Shown: piece by piece, positions 27,984-38,850 of the stretch
Numbering within the stretch: the first letter of the stretch is position 1
Layout of the letters: every line of letters starts with the position of its first letter
Assembly (NCBI RefSeq): GCF_002608075.1
Contig: NZ_LAHA01000006.1
Location: 118,416-182,415 of the forward strand
DNA from: Nostoc linckia z4
GTDB lineage: Bacteria; Cyanobacteriota; Cyanobacteriia; Cyanobacteriales; Nostocaceae
Length of the DNA stretch: 64,000 nt
Direction of reading: 5' to 3'
Program-made: the position numbers and the translations under genes
Notes under the pieces: generated by a model
Told to the model about the DNA's origin: nothing
Seen by the model: the letters and a program-made list of their open reading frames with translations, nothing else
Databases searched by the model: none

Positions 27984-28304
27984 AAAGTTAGTATATTGCG
28001 TTTATCCTTCATCATCTGTTTTTGGTAAAACCCCTGATATTCCCTTAAAAATGTCATTAATCCCTTTATCGGAACAGTATTCAGGCAAACGTCAAAATTA
28101 GCAAGCTCATCTTAAAAAGTGATGAGTTAAGAGTGAAGAGTGAGGAATTAAAACTCCCAACTCCAAACTTCTAACTCCAAACTTCTAACTCCAAACTTCT
28201 AACTCCAAACTTCAAACTCCAAACTCTAAACTCCAAACTCCAAACTCCAAACTCCAAACTTCTAACTCCAAACTTCTAACTCCAAACTCCAAACTCCTAA
28301 CTAG
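27984..28304. repeat. AACTCCAAACTTCT tandem array between bamA and lpxC
   Basis: From about 28150 to 28300 the sequence is almost only AACTCCAAACTTCT and AACTCCA units in tandem. The first part (27984-28110) is ordinary spacer. No gene is present. Confidence 0.8.
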
Positions 28305-30914
28305 TTAAAACCTTTCACCAATACCGAAATTAATCCGGCTATCCCCGTCATCATTGATACCGTAATCAATACGAATTGGGCCTAAGGGAGATTGGACGCG
28401 AACGCCGACGCCATAACCATAGCCAGTACCGTTTTTGTTCAGTATTTCAGCCGGTCTAGTGGTGGTTCCCAAGTCACTACCGATATCAAAAAATAGCGCG
28501 CCGCTAACTACTGAAAAAACCGGAAACCGATACTCAACTGATGCTTGCACGTAACTGCGTCCGCTACTCAGTGCCCCTTCTTCGTAACCCCGAACCGAGT
28601 TACTACCGCCAATGGTAAAGGCTTCGTAGGGCGGTAAGTCACCAAGGACGGTTCCGGCTTGCACATTAAACGCCAGGGTTTGTGCCCCTTTAGTGAGGCG
28701 AAGTAATTGCACGGGGAAATATTGGCTGTAGCTACCACGCAATCTTGTGAGTAAAATATTACCCTCTCCTATAGGTACTGACTGATCGATTCCGAAGCGG
28801 AGATAAGAACCGCTAGTGGGTTGGAGAGGATTATTACGGAGATCCCGCTGCGCCCCCAATTGCAACAGCAATAAATCGTCTTGACCATTACCAGAAAAGC
28901 TCAGTGGCACTTCTTCTGGACTGATGCGGTTGCCATTATCGTCGAATAAGGCTCCTGTTATTCTTCGGTTGCCATCAGCATCTTCGGTGGTAACTCGTTG
29001 ATACTGTAAACCTGCTGAGGCAGTCCACACTGAACTTTTGTAGGGATTGGAGGAAAGGGGACGGGTAAAAGTGACACCACCACCGAAACGGACGACACGG
29101 GGGCGATCCTGAGCTTCTGTATCTGCGGGATTATCAGGATTAAATGTCCTAATCTCCTGATCTTGGCCGTCAAAAATCAGCGAAATGGAACTACGGCGAA
29201 AAATATTGGTTGTGTAGGAAGTCCGGTAAGGATCTCCAGCAATCCAGGGATCGGTAAACCGCAGGTCAAACAGCAGTTCCCTTTCTCCTACCTGTACCTC
29301 TGCTCCTAGTTTTTGGTTTCTGCCATTGAGGTTTTGCTGTTGATAGCTAACTGTACCAAAAAGTCCGCTGGCAGAACTAATCCCTGCCCCAGCAGCGATG
29401 GAACCGCTGCTACGTTCAGCAACATTCACTACTACATCAACTTTGCTGGGGTCAGTACCAGGGTCAAGGGAGACATTCACATCCTCAAATAGTCCCAGCC
29501 CATACACGCGCTGTAGGTCTCTTTGGACTGTGTTGCGGTTGAATACCTGTCCTGGCTTTAATTCGACTTCCCGCGTAATGATGTATTCTTGGGTGCGTCC
29601 CCGAATTGGTTGTCCTTTTTCGTCTGTTTCCTGACCATCTTTATTGCGGAATCGGACTCGGATGTTTTCCACCACCCCTTCTGCTACTTGTAAGGTAACA
29701 ACTCCGTTTTCAGAGACTTGGGGCGCTCCAATGACGTTGGCTAGTACGTAACCTTGGTCTTGATACCGCTTGTTTAACTGCTTGATTCCTTCTTGCAAGT
29801 CACGCAGGTTTAGTATTTTACCATACTGGTCGCGAAATACTTCATCTACAGTGTTTGCTGGTAGTACCGAGGGAACGCCTGTGCCAGGATTGGCTTCCAC
29901 TTGTACCTTAGTCAAAACGGGATTGGGCTGGACAACAAAGCTGACTCGTACTCCCAAAGGGGTGTCTTCTGGCGCTGCTTGGACATTGGAGAAGAAGCCA
30001 GTACCAAAGATAGCGTTAATATCTTCTTGCAGTTGGGTACGGGTTGTGGTTCGTCCTGGTTGGGTACGAATGACTCTGTAAACTTGTTCTTCCAATTCTG
30101 GTGCTAGTTGCCCAGTTTGCGATCGCACCACTACTTCTGAGACCAGGACGCGGGGATCGTTGGCTTCTGGGGTTGCACCTGGTTGTGTATTTTCAGGAGC
30201 CGTGCTTGGGGCTGGGGCGACACCTGGTTGTGTATTTTGCGGAGTAGTACCTGGGGCTGGGGCTGGTGTCCGTTGTTGACTATCTGGAAGTGGGATGTCA
30301 GGAGTTGAAGATGGCTGTTGAGTATCTTCGGGAGTTGTGGGTAATACAGGTTCTGTTGCAGGGGGATTGACATTTTCTGGGACTGGAGTCGTCTCAGGAG
30401 TTGGTAAAGGCGTTGGTTGTTGAATATCAGGGGGTGGAATGTCTGGAGCCGGAGATGGCTGTTGAGTCAAATTGGTATTACTTTGAGGTATTTGTGCCGT
30501 TGTTGTGGAGGTTGGCACTATCACCTCTGGTGTGGCGTAGGCGGAGAGTGGTGAAGAGGTCGCAGTGTTGGCGGTTTCCGTCTTAGGTGGAACGCCTAGC
30601 GTTAGCGCAGCATTAGCGACGTTAGGAGCGTTACCCGCGAACTCGTTGGGCGAAGCCGTTCTCGAAGAGTAGGGCTTGTCGTCAGACATCGCTTTTGTTT
30701 TTTTACCAGGGAAAACTGCCACCACACGAGATTCTAGATGCTCGTTATTAGAGTCACTTTGACCAGTGTCTTTTTCTGGCTGCTGATTGGTTTCCAGCGT
30801 CAAAACTTCGGTTGTCTGTTTTGAACTGTTGGCGGTTTGTGCATTTGCACTCGGTGAGCCACCCAAAGGCGCTGCAATTGCTACTGCTGTCAGCAATACG
30901 GGATATAAACGCAT
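28305..30914 (-). CDS. bamA: Outer membrane assembly protein BamA (Omp85)
   Basis: This 869-residue outer membrane protein inserts beta-barrel proteins. A signal peptide (MRLYPVLLTAVAIAAPLGGS to SANAQ) is followed by a long variable region (about residues 27-250), rich in Pro, Gln and Thr with repeats of the type TPEDTQQPS. Next come POTRA domains (about 255-500, including ITREVELKPGQVFNRNTVQRDLQRVYGLGLFEDVNVSL) and the 16-strand barrel with the loop motif TIGGSNSVRGYEEG and terminal phenylalanine (NFGIGERF). Proline-rich linkers before the POTRAs are a known cyanobacterial feature. Residues about 72-125 are encoded by a dispersed repeat (30560-30697), part of which recurs at 47895-47917. The position upstream of lpxC-fabZ-lpxA-lpxB fits the Anabaena Omp85 locus. 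Confidence 0.95.
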   Translation of the reverse strand: MRLYPVLLTAVAIAAPLGGSPSANAQTANSSKQTTEVLTLETNQQPEKDTGQSDSNNEHLESRVVAVFPGKKTKAMSDDKPYSSRTASPNEFAGNAPNVANAALTLGVPPKTETANTATSSPLSAYATPEVIVPTSTTTAQIPQSNTNLTQQPSPAPDIPPPDIQQPTPLPTPETTPVPENVNPPATEPVLPTTPEDTQQPSSTPDIPLPDSQQRTPAPAPGTTPQNTQPGVAPAPSTAPENTQPGATPEANDPRVLVSEVVVRSQTGQLAPELEEQVYRVIRTQPGRTTTRTQLQEDINAIFGTGFFSNVQAAPEDTPLGVRVSFVVQPNPVLTKVQVEANPGTGVPSVLPANTVDEVFRDQYGKILNLRDLQEGIKQLNKRYQDQGYVLANVIGAPQVSENGVVTLQVAEGVVENIRVRFRNKDGQETDEKGQPIRGRTQEYIITREVELKPGQVFNRNTVQRDLQRVYGLGLFEDVNVSLDPGTDPSKVDVVVNVAERSSGSIAAGAGISSASGLFGTVSYQQQNLNGRNQKLGAEVQVGERELLFDLRFTDPWIAGDPYRTSYTTNIFRRSSISLIFDGQDQEIRTFNPDNPADTEAQDRPRVVRFGGGVTFTRPLSSNPYKSSVWTASAGLQYQRVTTEDADGNRRITGALFDDNGNRISPEEVPLSFSGNGQDDLLLLQLGAQRDLRNNPLQPTSGSYLRFGIDQSVPIGEGNILLTRLRGSYSQYFPVQLLRLTKGAQTLAFNVQAGTVLGDLPPYEAFTIGGSNSVRGYEEGALSSGRSYVQASVEYRFPVFSVVSGALFFDIGSDLGTTTRPAEILNKNGTGYGYGVGVRVQSPLGPIRIDYGINDDGDSRINFGIGERF
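30560..30700. repeat. Dispersed repeat inside bamA
   Basis: GC-rich DNA with CTTGTCGTCAGACATCGCTT at 30675-30694, matching 47895-47914 except for one base, and pieces such as GGCGTTCCACC and CGTTAGCGCAGC read in reverse. It stays in frame with bamA. Confidence 0.6.
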
Positions 30915-31134
30915 TTTACTTATGATTCCTCTTCACAACCACACACACCATCACAAATTAGTCATTAGTCATTAGTCACTAGTCATTAGTCATTTGGCAT
31001 TGGGGAGCCACTGCGCCCTTGCGGCTGTGCCGACTGAAAGCAAGTGGCATCATCGGGCATTGTTTTTTTACAAAAGACGAAGGACAAATGACAAAGGACA
31101 ATCCACACGAGTTTAATAGATTTTTCCCAGTTTT

Positions 31135-31911
31135 TTAATTATTACTATCTATTGCTTTTAGTACTCGCTGTAAAACCTCCTGGTAGGCATCTTCTACATT
31201 TCCTAAGTCCCGACGAAATCGGTCTTTGTCTAGTATGCGGCGGTTTGAGTCTGCTTCTTTGGTATCCCACAAACGGCAGGTGTCGGGGCTAATTTCGTCT
31301 GCCAAGAGCAACTGCTGTTGTGAGTCCAAACCAAATTCTAGTTTGAAGTCCACTAGGGTAACGCCGCACCGCTGCCAAAAACCATTGAGAAACTCGTTGA
31401 TTTGCAATGCTAGATGTGTAATTGCATCGACTTGTTCCGGCGTGGCTAACTCTAGCAGGTACAGGCGATCGCGTGTCAACAAAGGATCTCCTAATTCATC
31501 GTTTTTGTAATAAAACTCAACCAAAGGCTGTTTGAGAATTGTACCCACGGGTAACCCTGTTTGCTGACACAGGCTGCCAGCTGCAATATTTCTAATCACT
31601 ACTTCTAAAGGCAAAATCTTTACTGCTCTCACCCGCATCTGATTAGGGGCAGGGCTGTCAATAAAGTGAGTCTTTATACCATTTGCCTCCAACTGTTTAA
31701 AAAGCTGGCTGGAAATGCGGCAATTAATTTCTCCTTTTCCTTGAATACTGCCGCGCTTTTGGGCGTTAAATGCTGTGGCATCATCCTTGAAATCAGCCAA
31801 CAAGACTTGCGGATCGTCCGTTGCATAGAGAATTTTTGCTTTGCCTTCGTATAGCTTGGAATTAACAGACATGGTGGCAGGTAGAATTGTAGGCGTTTGA
31901 GGCTTCACCAT
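31135..31911 (-). CDS. purC: Phosphoribosylaminoimidazole-succinocarboxamide synthase (SAICAR synthetase)
   Basis: This ATP-dependent purine biosynthesis enzyme joins CAIR and aspartate. KLYEGKAKILYATDDPQVLLADFKDDATAFN, RAVKILPLEVVIRNIAAGSL, LVDFKLEFGL and ADEISPDTCRLWD are the family blocks. The full ORF gives 258 residues; the ATG at 31872 (MSVNSKLYEGK), giving 245 residues, looks like the likelier start because family members begin near there. It precedes bamA by 220 bp on the same strand. purE, another purine gene, lies far away at 63 kb. Confidence 0.95.
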   Translation of the reverse strand: MVKPQTPTILPATMSVNSKLYEGKAKILYATDDPQVLLADFKDDATAFNAQKRGSIQGKGEINCRISSQLFKQLEANGIKTHFIDSPAPNQMRVRAVKILPLEVVIRNIAAGSLCQQTGLPVGTILKQPLVEFYYKNDELGDPLLTRDRLYLLELATPEQVDAITHLALQINEFLNGFWQRCGVTLVDFKLEFGLDSQQQLLLADEISPDTCRLWDTKEADSNRRILDKDRFRRDLGNVEDAYQEVLQRVLKAIDSNN

Positions 31912-32529
31912 TTTATCTTTAGTTATTAACCATTGGCCAATACTAATGACTAAGACGACGAGACGACAATTCCTTCCATCCTTAGAAGAAACGGACTTCC
32001 TCGTTGTCTTTTGGTGAAAATAGTTGTAAGAGTTTGGTTTTTCAGTGAATGATTAGTCAACACGAGCCGATTACTTGAGATTCAGGACTTGATCTCTAAC
32101 TTTTAACAGAAGACAATTAGATTTAGTAAGTGCTAAATTTTTCGTGTGTAATTTATTCATTCGTAGTCTCCTTGTAATTATTTTTGCAAAGAAAATTTAA
32201 ATAAATTGTATATATTAATACCTGGTAAATAAGGGTTTCTAGCGAAGTTAATTACAATACCAATTTCATAAATTAAGATGAGATAAATTGACAATTGAGA
32301 GAAAAATTAAATATTCTCTCTAGTCGCTTTAGCAGAGACTTTCTTTGTAAAGTTTACGGTGAAAGTTTTTTAACCTTTAGACTTTAGTTTCAATATCTGA
32401 ATCGACCAATTCCCGGATCGCTAGTTGTAAATGGAGTTTGATGATTGGGTTTACCCAGTCTGACAAACAAAGAACGGGTTACCTAGTGATTTAGCTGCCA
32501 AAATTTGAACAAACGAGGGAATTTAATAA
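31912..32529. other. 618-bp intergenic region
   Basis: The divergent promoter region between purC (minus) and the small conserved gene at 32530 (plus). It is AT-rich. I see no repeat, hairpin or ORF that stands out. Confidence 0.4.
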
Positions 32530-32802
32530 ATGGAGAGAAAAATAGTGAATAAGGATGATTTTATCTATCCTCGCGGTCGCTACTACGGTCAAGTAAAACC
32601 AGAAAACTTGGTGTTTAACGCGAATCTACAGGAATTTGCCCAAAAAGTAAGCTACATTTGCAACCTGGAAACGGGTGGAAAAATGCCTCCAGATGAAGCT
32701 TACGACCAAATCAAGGATTTATGGAAACAGTTGAAACGCTCAAAAAAAGAGCTGAAAATTGGTGAAAATCCATTTTTGGATGATGGGGAAATTCCAGATT
32801 GA
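32530..32802 (+). CDS. Small conserved cyanobacterial protein of unknown function
   Basis: This is a 90-residue soluble, charged protein: early FIYPRGRYYGQVKPENLVFN, then NLQEFAQKVSYICNLETGGK, then a lysine-rich helix (QIKDLWKQLKRSKKEL). I recall closely similar proteins across cyanobacteria without an assigned role, but cannot name a function. An in-frame ATG is used, preceded by GAGGGAATTTAATAA. It is convergent with the adenylate cyclase gene, ending 82 bases away. The even codon use and clear domain-like composition make it a real gene. Confidence 0.8.
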   Translation: MERKIVNKDDFIYPRGRYYGQVKPENLVFNANLQEFAQKVSYICNLETGGKMPPDEAYDQIKDLWKQLKRSKKELKIGENPFLDDGEIPD

Positions 32803-32884
32803 AAAGCTAATTGAGAACGAATAGCCCAAAGTTAAACCCAAAAAAAGCATTTGTTGACTTTCAGTTACCTTGTAACCTTGGCTG

Positions 32885-35506
32885 TTACTTAGCAATCATT
32901 GTCCAAACACCATCCCAAGATTCTGGAGGCGGCGTTTGTAGGTAACTACAAGCACGTTCTAGGTGGATATTCACGGCTTGGTCTTGGGGTTTGATGCGTT
33001 TAGCAGCTTCAAAGCAAGCGATCGCTTGGGAGAAGTTACGCAATAAATAAGCCGAACGTCCTGTATGATAGTGAAACAAAAACTCTTGAGTTTTGGGATC
33101 TAAAGGAATACTGCGATCGCCAATTAGCTCGTAGATATCAACAGCTTGGTGTTTTCCTTTGACTCGAATTCTATCTAACTGCCGCACCCAAATGCGATCG
33201 CTGCAAAGCTGGTAAGTAAATTCACTTAATAGAATATCACAACCGTATTCCTTAGTTACTCCTTCTAAGCGCGAACTTAAATTTACGCCGTCGCCAATTA
33301 CGGTGTAATCCATTCGTTTGCGCGAACCAATATTACCCGAAACCACTTCCCCAGAACTAATCCCAATCCCAATACGGATTTCTGGCTGTGCTTGAATAAT
33401 TCGTCGCTGGTTAAATTCTTCTAAGCGTTGTCGCATATCCAAGGCTGATTGTACAGCTCTCCAAGCATGGTTTTCTGTCAGTGGTAGCGGCGCACCAAAT
33501 ACTGCCATTAAAGCATCACCAATAAATTTATCGAGTGTGCCTTCGTAATTAAACACTGCCTCCACCATCGTTTCAAAATACTGATTTAGCAGCGATACCA
33601 CCTCAGCTGCACCGAGATTTTCCGTAAGTGTTGTGTAACCTCGGATATCAGAAAATAAAATGGTTACTTCTTTACGTTCGCTTACCATTAAGCCATCTTC
33701 CCCCAAAGCCATGACTTGTTCCACTACGTGGGGCGTCAGGTAACGGGACATGGTAGTTTTCATGCGTTTTTCTTGACTGATGTCTTCCAACACCACCAAA
33801 CCACCACGGACACCGCCTTCTGGGTTAGTCAGGGGATTAACAGTGAGATTGATGCTGCGTTCTAAGATTTGCACCTCATGGGATGTGAGAAACTTAGACT
33901 TGGAAGTCAGGGGTTGATTCCAGGGAATAAAAACATCGGGATTATGGCGATCGCGCACTGCTAAACTTAAGTACTGAGTTTTGGATGCTGAGTCTTGAAT
34001 GAAACTCAAAACTGGACACTGACTCAACGCCCCGCTATCGCTAACAACATTCGTCACTTGATACAATCCCACAACTAAACTTTGCTCTGGCACATAATGT
34101 TTAGCTCCAGTTTTTAAACTATCTTCTAGCCGCATTTGCAGATTTTCAATGGGCACAACTTCCCAAACTCGGCGGCCAATCAAATTTTGTTCCCACAAAA
34201 GCTTGTTGGTTTTAGTAGTAGTAGCATCTCCAATGGGACAACCCAATAACTCCAAGGCTGCATCATTAATTGTGACAATTTTTCCTGCCATATCTGTGGA
34301 AATTACAGCATCGGAAAGACTCTGTAAAATGTCTTTTTGATACTGTTTTTCTAACAATACATTTTCAAATAAACGAGCATTTTCTAAAGCGATTCCCGCC
34401 TGGATATTAAAAGCCCGCATAAACTCTTCATCAGAGGCAGTAAAACTGCTTTGTTGTTTATTAATTAATTGCGTTACACCAATCAATTCATTGGCCGAAT
34501 TAAACACAGGTAAACATAAAATATTGCGAGTTACGTACCCAGTTTTTGTATCTGTAGTCGGGTCAAAGCGGGGATCTTTGTAAGCATCAGGAATATTGAG
34601 AGCTTCACCGGTAGAAGCTACATAGCCAGCAATGCCACGGTTAGCAGGAATGCGAATTTCAATTAAATTTATACCATCTGCTGCCGCTACTTTTGTCCAG
34701 AGTTCGCTCATTTCTTTACGATATAAAAATAGCGTACTGCGGTCTGCTTGCATTAAAATTCGGGCTTGCTCCATGACTATTTGCAAAGTCGCTTCTAAAT
34801 CCAAACTTTGCCCTAATGTTTGAGTTGCGCGCAGTAAAGCCGTTGCGCCTCTTTGATTCCGGGCAGCGACATAAAAAGATTGGCAGCTTTCTAGGATAAT
34901 TCCAATGGAAGCAGCGAAATCTCGAAAACGTTCTTCATCATCATAATTAAATGGAATATTTCCAGTTTTATTAGCCAGTTGCACTACCGCTACAGTTTGA
35001 TTTTTGCTACTAATAACTGGCATACATAAAATATTGTGAATTTTGTAGCCCATTTGTTTTTCCAGTTCTGGGCTAAATAAAGGATGAGTGGAAGTATCAG
35101 ATATATTTAAATATTGCCCCGTACTTGCAACATGACCAGGAATACCGACTGTGATGGGAGTACGAATTTCTAAGAATTTTTGAGTATTATCTTGGGGAAC
35201 TTTTGACCAGAGTTGACCTTTATCATGGTCAACTAAAAAAATAGCTGTGTGTTCTGCTTGCAGGATTTGACCAATTTTGAGGGTAATTGCTTCCAGGACT
35301 TTCTCCAACATCGTTTCTAGAGCTTCATTATTAATTAATTCAATGGCTCTGAGAAATTGCTGGAACTCAGCTGTTATAAAATCTAATAAACAAACAAATT
35401 CATTAACAGATAAATCTTTAACGCGACGCAGTAGGGCGTGAGTACGATTAACTTGAGTTAGTTCAGTTAATGTAGCCAAGACGCTACCAGGATTAGGGAG
35501 TGTCAT
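32885..35506 (-). CDS. cyaB1: Adenylate cyclase with tandem GAF domains and a PAS domain (CyaB1 type)
   Basis: This 873-residue class III cyclase makes cAMP. Architecture: an N-terminal helical segment, GAF-A (about residues 65-210, ending VQLANKTGNIPFNYDDEERFRDFAASI), GAF-B (about 235-385, VTQLINKQQSSFTASDEEFMRAF; both show the NKxnFxxxDE-type motif of cyclic-nucleotide-binding GAFs), PAS (about 395-600, AVISTDMAGKIVTINDAAL), then the catalytic domain (about 635-810). The catalytic domain has ILFSDIRGYTTL and KFIGDALMAVFGAP for the two metal aspartates and DYTVIGDGVNLSSRLE for the substrate and transition-state residues, followed by a short TPR-like tail. This is the CyaB1/CyaB2 layout of Anabaena, where cAMP binding to GAF activates the enzyme. 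The bamA neighbourhood supports CyaB1. Confidence 0.9.
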   Translation of the reverse strand: MTLPNPGSVLATLTELTQVNRTHALLRRVKDLSVNEFVCLLDFITAEFQQFLRAIELINNEALETMLEKVLEAITLKIGQILQAEHTAIFLVDHDKGQLWSKVPQDNTQKFLEIRTPITVGIPGHVASTGQYLNISDTSTHPLFSPELEKQMGYKIHNILCMPVISSKNQTVAVVQLANKTGNIPFNYDDEERFRDFAASIGIILESCQSFYVAARNQRGATALLRATQTLGQSLDLEATLQIVMEQARILMQADRSTLFLYRKEMSELWTKVAAADGINLIEIRIPANRGIAGYVASTGEALNIPDAYKDPRFDPTTDTKTGYVTRNILCLPVFNSANELIGVTQLINKQQSSFTASDEEFMRAFNIQAGIALENARLFENVLLEKQYQKDILQSLSDAVISTDMAGKIVTINDAALELLGCPIGDATTTKTNKLLWEQNLIGRRVWEVVPIENLQMRLEDSLKTGAKHYVPEQSLVVGLYQVTNVVSDSGALSQCPVLSFIQDSASKTQYLSLAVRDRHNPDVFIPWNQPLTSKSKFLTSHEVQILERSINLTVNPLTNPEGGVRGGLVVLEDISQEKRMKTTMSRYLTPHVVEQVMALGEDGLMVSERKEVTILFSDIRGYTTLTENLGAAEVVSLLNQYFETMVEAVFNYEGTLDKFIGDALMAVFGAPLPLTENHAWRAVQSALDMRQRLEEFNQRRIIQAQPEIRIGIGISSGEVVSGNIGSRKRMDYTVIGDGVNLSSRLEGVTKEYGCDILLSEFTYQLCSDRIWVRQLDRIRVKGKHQAVDIYELIGDRSIPLDPKTQEFLFHYHTGRSAYLLRNFSQAIACFEAAKRIKPQDQAVNIHLERACSYLQTPPPESWDGVWTMIAK

Positions 35507-35663
35507 GGAAATTTTAGATTTTAAATTTTAAATTTTAGATTTTGGGCATTAGGAGTTAGGAGTTGGGAGTTGGGAGTTAGGAGTTAGGAATTATTACCTC
35601 TGTTCCCTGCTCCCTGTTTGCTCGTTGCCTGTTCATGTCCCTCATCCCCCCAATACCCAATAC

Positions 35664-36785
35664 CTATTGTCGAGAAAATACCACCTTTTGATAGTAATCT
35701 TGGAGCTGGAAAGTGGCGGCTGCCCAACCCCAGCTTTCTGCTTCCCTACGAGCATTTTGACGGATGATGTCTCGTTGTTGTTTCTGTTCTAAGAGGCGGA
35801 CAGTAGCTGCAATTGCCCCTTGAACATCTACTGTTGGCTCAAAAAGATATCCATTAACACCATCTGTGACAATATCAGGGATGCCTCCAGAACGGGCTGC
35901 TACTACTGGACAACCCGCTGCCATTGCTTCTAGCAATACTAAGCCTAGTGTTTCGGTTCGGGAGGGAAAAATAAAGGCGTCAGCACTGGCAAAGGCAGAA
36001 CCTAATTCTTGCCCCATGAGATAGCCAACAAAATGAGTGTTTGTACCAGCAAAGTGTTTTTCCAGTGCTTGGCGGTGAGGGCCATCCCCGACTAATGCTA
36101 ATCGAGCTTCGGGTATTGCTTCTAAAATTGGTTTGATGCGCTCAATTTCTTTTTCAGCCGAAAGACGCCCAACGTAAAGTAGTAAGGGACTTTCTGGATG
36201 ATTTTGCGATAGACGCGATCGCATTTCTACACTAGCTAAATCCGGATGAAATAATTCTGTATCCACCCCACGCTGCCATAAATCCACCCGTTCAATACCG
36301 TGTGCTGACAGTTCCTCCATCATCGCTGTGGAGGTACACAAATTCAAGGCTGCTTGATTATGAGCGCCTTTTAGCAGTTCCCAAAGTAGCCCTTCTAGCA
36401 TACCCAAGCCGTAATGCTGGAGATACTGGGGTAAATGGGTATGATAAGAGGCCACTAAGGGTATTTTCAGGGTTTTGCTATAAAATATACCAGCTAATCC
36501 CAAAACAGCTGGATTCACGACATGAATAATATCTGGCTGAAAATCTTCTAAGGCATAACCAATGGCTGGGCGCGGAAGTGCCATTTTTAATTCTGGATAC
36601 AATGGCAGAGGAAAGCCAGTAACGCCGTAAACTTTAGCGCCTTTATGTTCTGTGATGCCTCCCTCAGGGGCAACCACCAGCACTTGATTGCCATTGCGTT
36701 GTAAATGATCCACTGTGTGGCGCAGGCGCGTTACAATGCCGTCAACCTTGGGTAAAAAGGTTTCGGTGAATAGAGCAATTCTCAT
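35664..36785 (-). CDS. sqdX: UDP-sulfoquinovose:diacylglycerol sulfoquinovosyltransferase
   Basis: This 373-residue GT4-family glycosyltransferase performs the last step of sulfolipid (SQDG) synthesis at the membrane. The N-terminus ALFTETFLPKVDGIVTRLRHTVDHL and ASYHTHLPQYLQHYGLGMLE match SqdX. The donor-binding part has LLYVGRLSAEKEIERIKPI and the E-x7-E motif FPSRTETLGLVLLEAMAAGCPVVAARSGGIPDIV. The upstream genes on the same strand are DUF4291 and sqdB, so sulfolipid synthesis is the clear context. The gap to the DUF4291 stop is 6 bases. Confidence 0.92.
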   Translation of the reverse strand: MRIALFTETFLPKVDGIVTRLRHTVDHLQRNGNQVLVVAPEGGITEHKGAKVYGVTGFPLPLYPELKMALPRPAIGYALEDFQPDIIHVVNPAVLGLAGIFYSKTLKIPLVASYHTHLPQYLQHYGLGMLEGLLWELLKGAHNQAALNLCTSTAMMEELSAHGIERVDLWQRGVDTELFHPDLASVEMRSRLSQNHPESPLLLYVGRLSAEKEIERIKPILEAIPEARLALVGDGPHRQALEKHFAGTNTHFVGYLMGQELGSAFASADAFIFPSRTETLGLVLLEAMAAGCPVVAARSGGIPDIVTDGVNGYLFEPTVDVQGAIAATVRLLEQKQQRDIIRQNARREAESWGWAAATFQLQDYYQKVVFSRQ

Positions 36786-36791
36786 AAAAAA

Positions 36792-37436
36792 CTATTCAGT
36801 CCAGGCAGATAATCCCAGCTTTTCTTGCGTTTCGACATCAAAAACAGAGTAAACTATCTCCTGTGGTGTAATCAATTGTTCACAGTCAGACTTAATGTTT
36901 TGCCGCTGCGTTTTTACAAAGTCTGAGATATCCTCGATGTTCATAATCCAATCTTTGGCATAAGCAGCTAGGACTTGACCACGCAACCCTAACTGAATAG
37001 CGCGTCGTTCTAATTTTGTACCCAATGGATGACGATCTGGATCCCATTGCAAACGAACTTGTGAGTGCTTTAGTGCTGTTTGCCACGCACTTTTGTTGGG
37101 ATAAAGTTGTGGAACAAAGCTAGAATGAACAGCTGCCTTTAAAATTTCATTAAAAGCCCAACGCTTAATCCAAATAGCCAACACCACCTCTTGCCCAGTT
37201 TTTGTACCCCATCCAGAACGATACATCATCCACAGGAAGTTTGGTTTGATCCAACTCATACGGTCAAAACTGAACTCACCACCAAAATAACCGTAGGTGG
37301 CGGCGAAGTCACCAATAGCTGGACGATATGCCTGATAAACAACAATTGACTGGTCGTCATATTGTGCTAAAATATGCCGACCAGTTTTTGGCCAGTTATT
37401 GACTTGAGTGAAATAAGGTTCTGTTATCAGCCGCAC
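36792..37436 (-). CDS. DUF4291-family protein
   Basis: This 214-residue protein, which I recognise as DUF4291, has RHILAQYDDQSIVVYQAYRPAIGDFA, then FDRMSWIKPNFLWMMYRSGW, LAIWIKRWAFNEIL, and the end RRAIQLGLRG through the helix WIMNIEDISDFV. The family is widespread in bacteria and fungi, without an established reaction in my knowledge. It is wedged between sqdB (12 bases upstream) and sqdX (6 bases downstream) in a tight same-strand operon, so it is surely co-transcribed with sulfolipid genes. That makes a link to sulfolipid or to sulfur/phosphate stress conceivable but unproven. No signal peptide or membrane helix is seen. Confidence 0.85.
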   Translation of the reverse strand: MRLITEPYFTQVNNWPKTGRHILAQYDDQSIVVYQAYRPAIGDFAATYGYFGGEFSFDRMSWIKPNFLWMMYRSGWGTKTGQEVVLAIWIKRWAFNEILKAAVHSSFVPQLYPNKSAWQTALKHSQVRLQWDPDRHPLGTKLERRAIQLGLRGQVLAAYAKDWIMNIEDISDFVKTQRQNIKSDCEQLITPQEIVYSVFDVETQEKLGLSAWTE

Positions 37437-37448
37437 GCAGGATTAACT

Positions 37449-38615
<1,167 letters not shown>

Positions 38616-38699
38616 TTACTCGCTGATAGCTTAATCTATCAGGTTTGTGTCCCCTCTCAATCATCATTCTGAGAGAGATGTCAATTTTGGGCATGGGGC

Positions 38700-38840
38700 T
38701 TTCTAGGAAGTGTGGGAGGTGTGGGAGGTGTGGGAGGAAGGAGGGGGAAGCATAAATTCTCTTTCCCCCCACACTCCCCACACTCCCCACACTCCCTCAT
38801 CCCCCCATCTCCCCATCTCCCTTATCTCCCAATGCCCCAT
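38700..38840. repeat. STRR hairpin upstream of sqdB
   Basis: GTGTGGGAGGTGTGGGAGG units (38709-38735) face CACACTCCCCACACTCCC units (38768-38795) and CCATCTCCCC units. The two arms are complementary in type and could fold. ORFs crossing it are not genes. Confidence 0.75.
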
Positions 38841-38850
38841 TCCAAACAAC

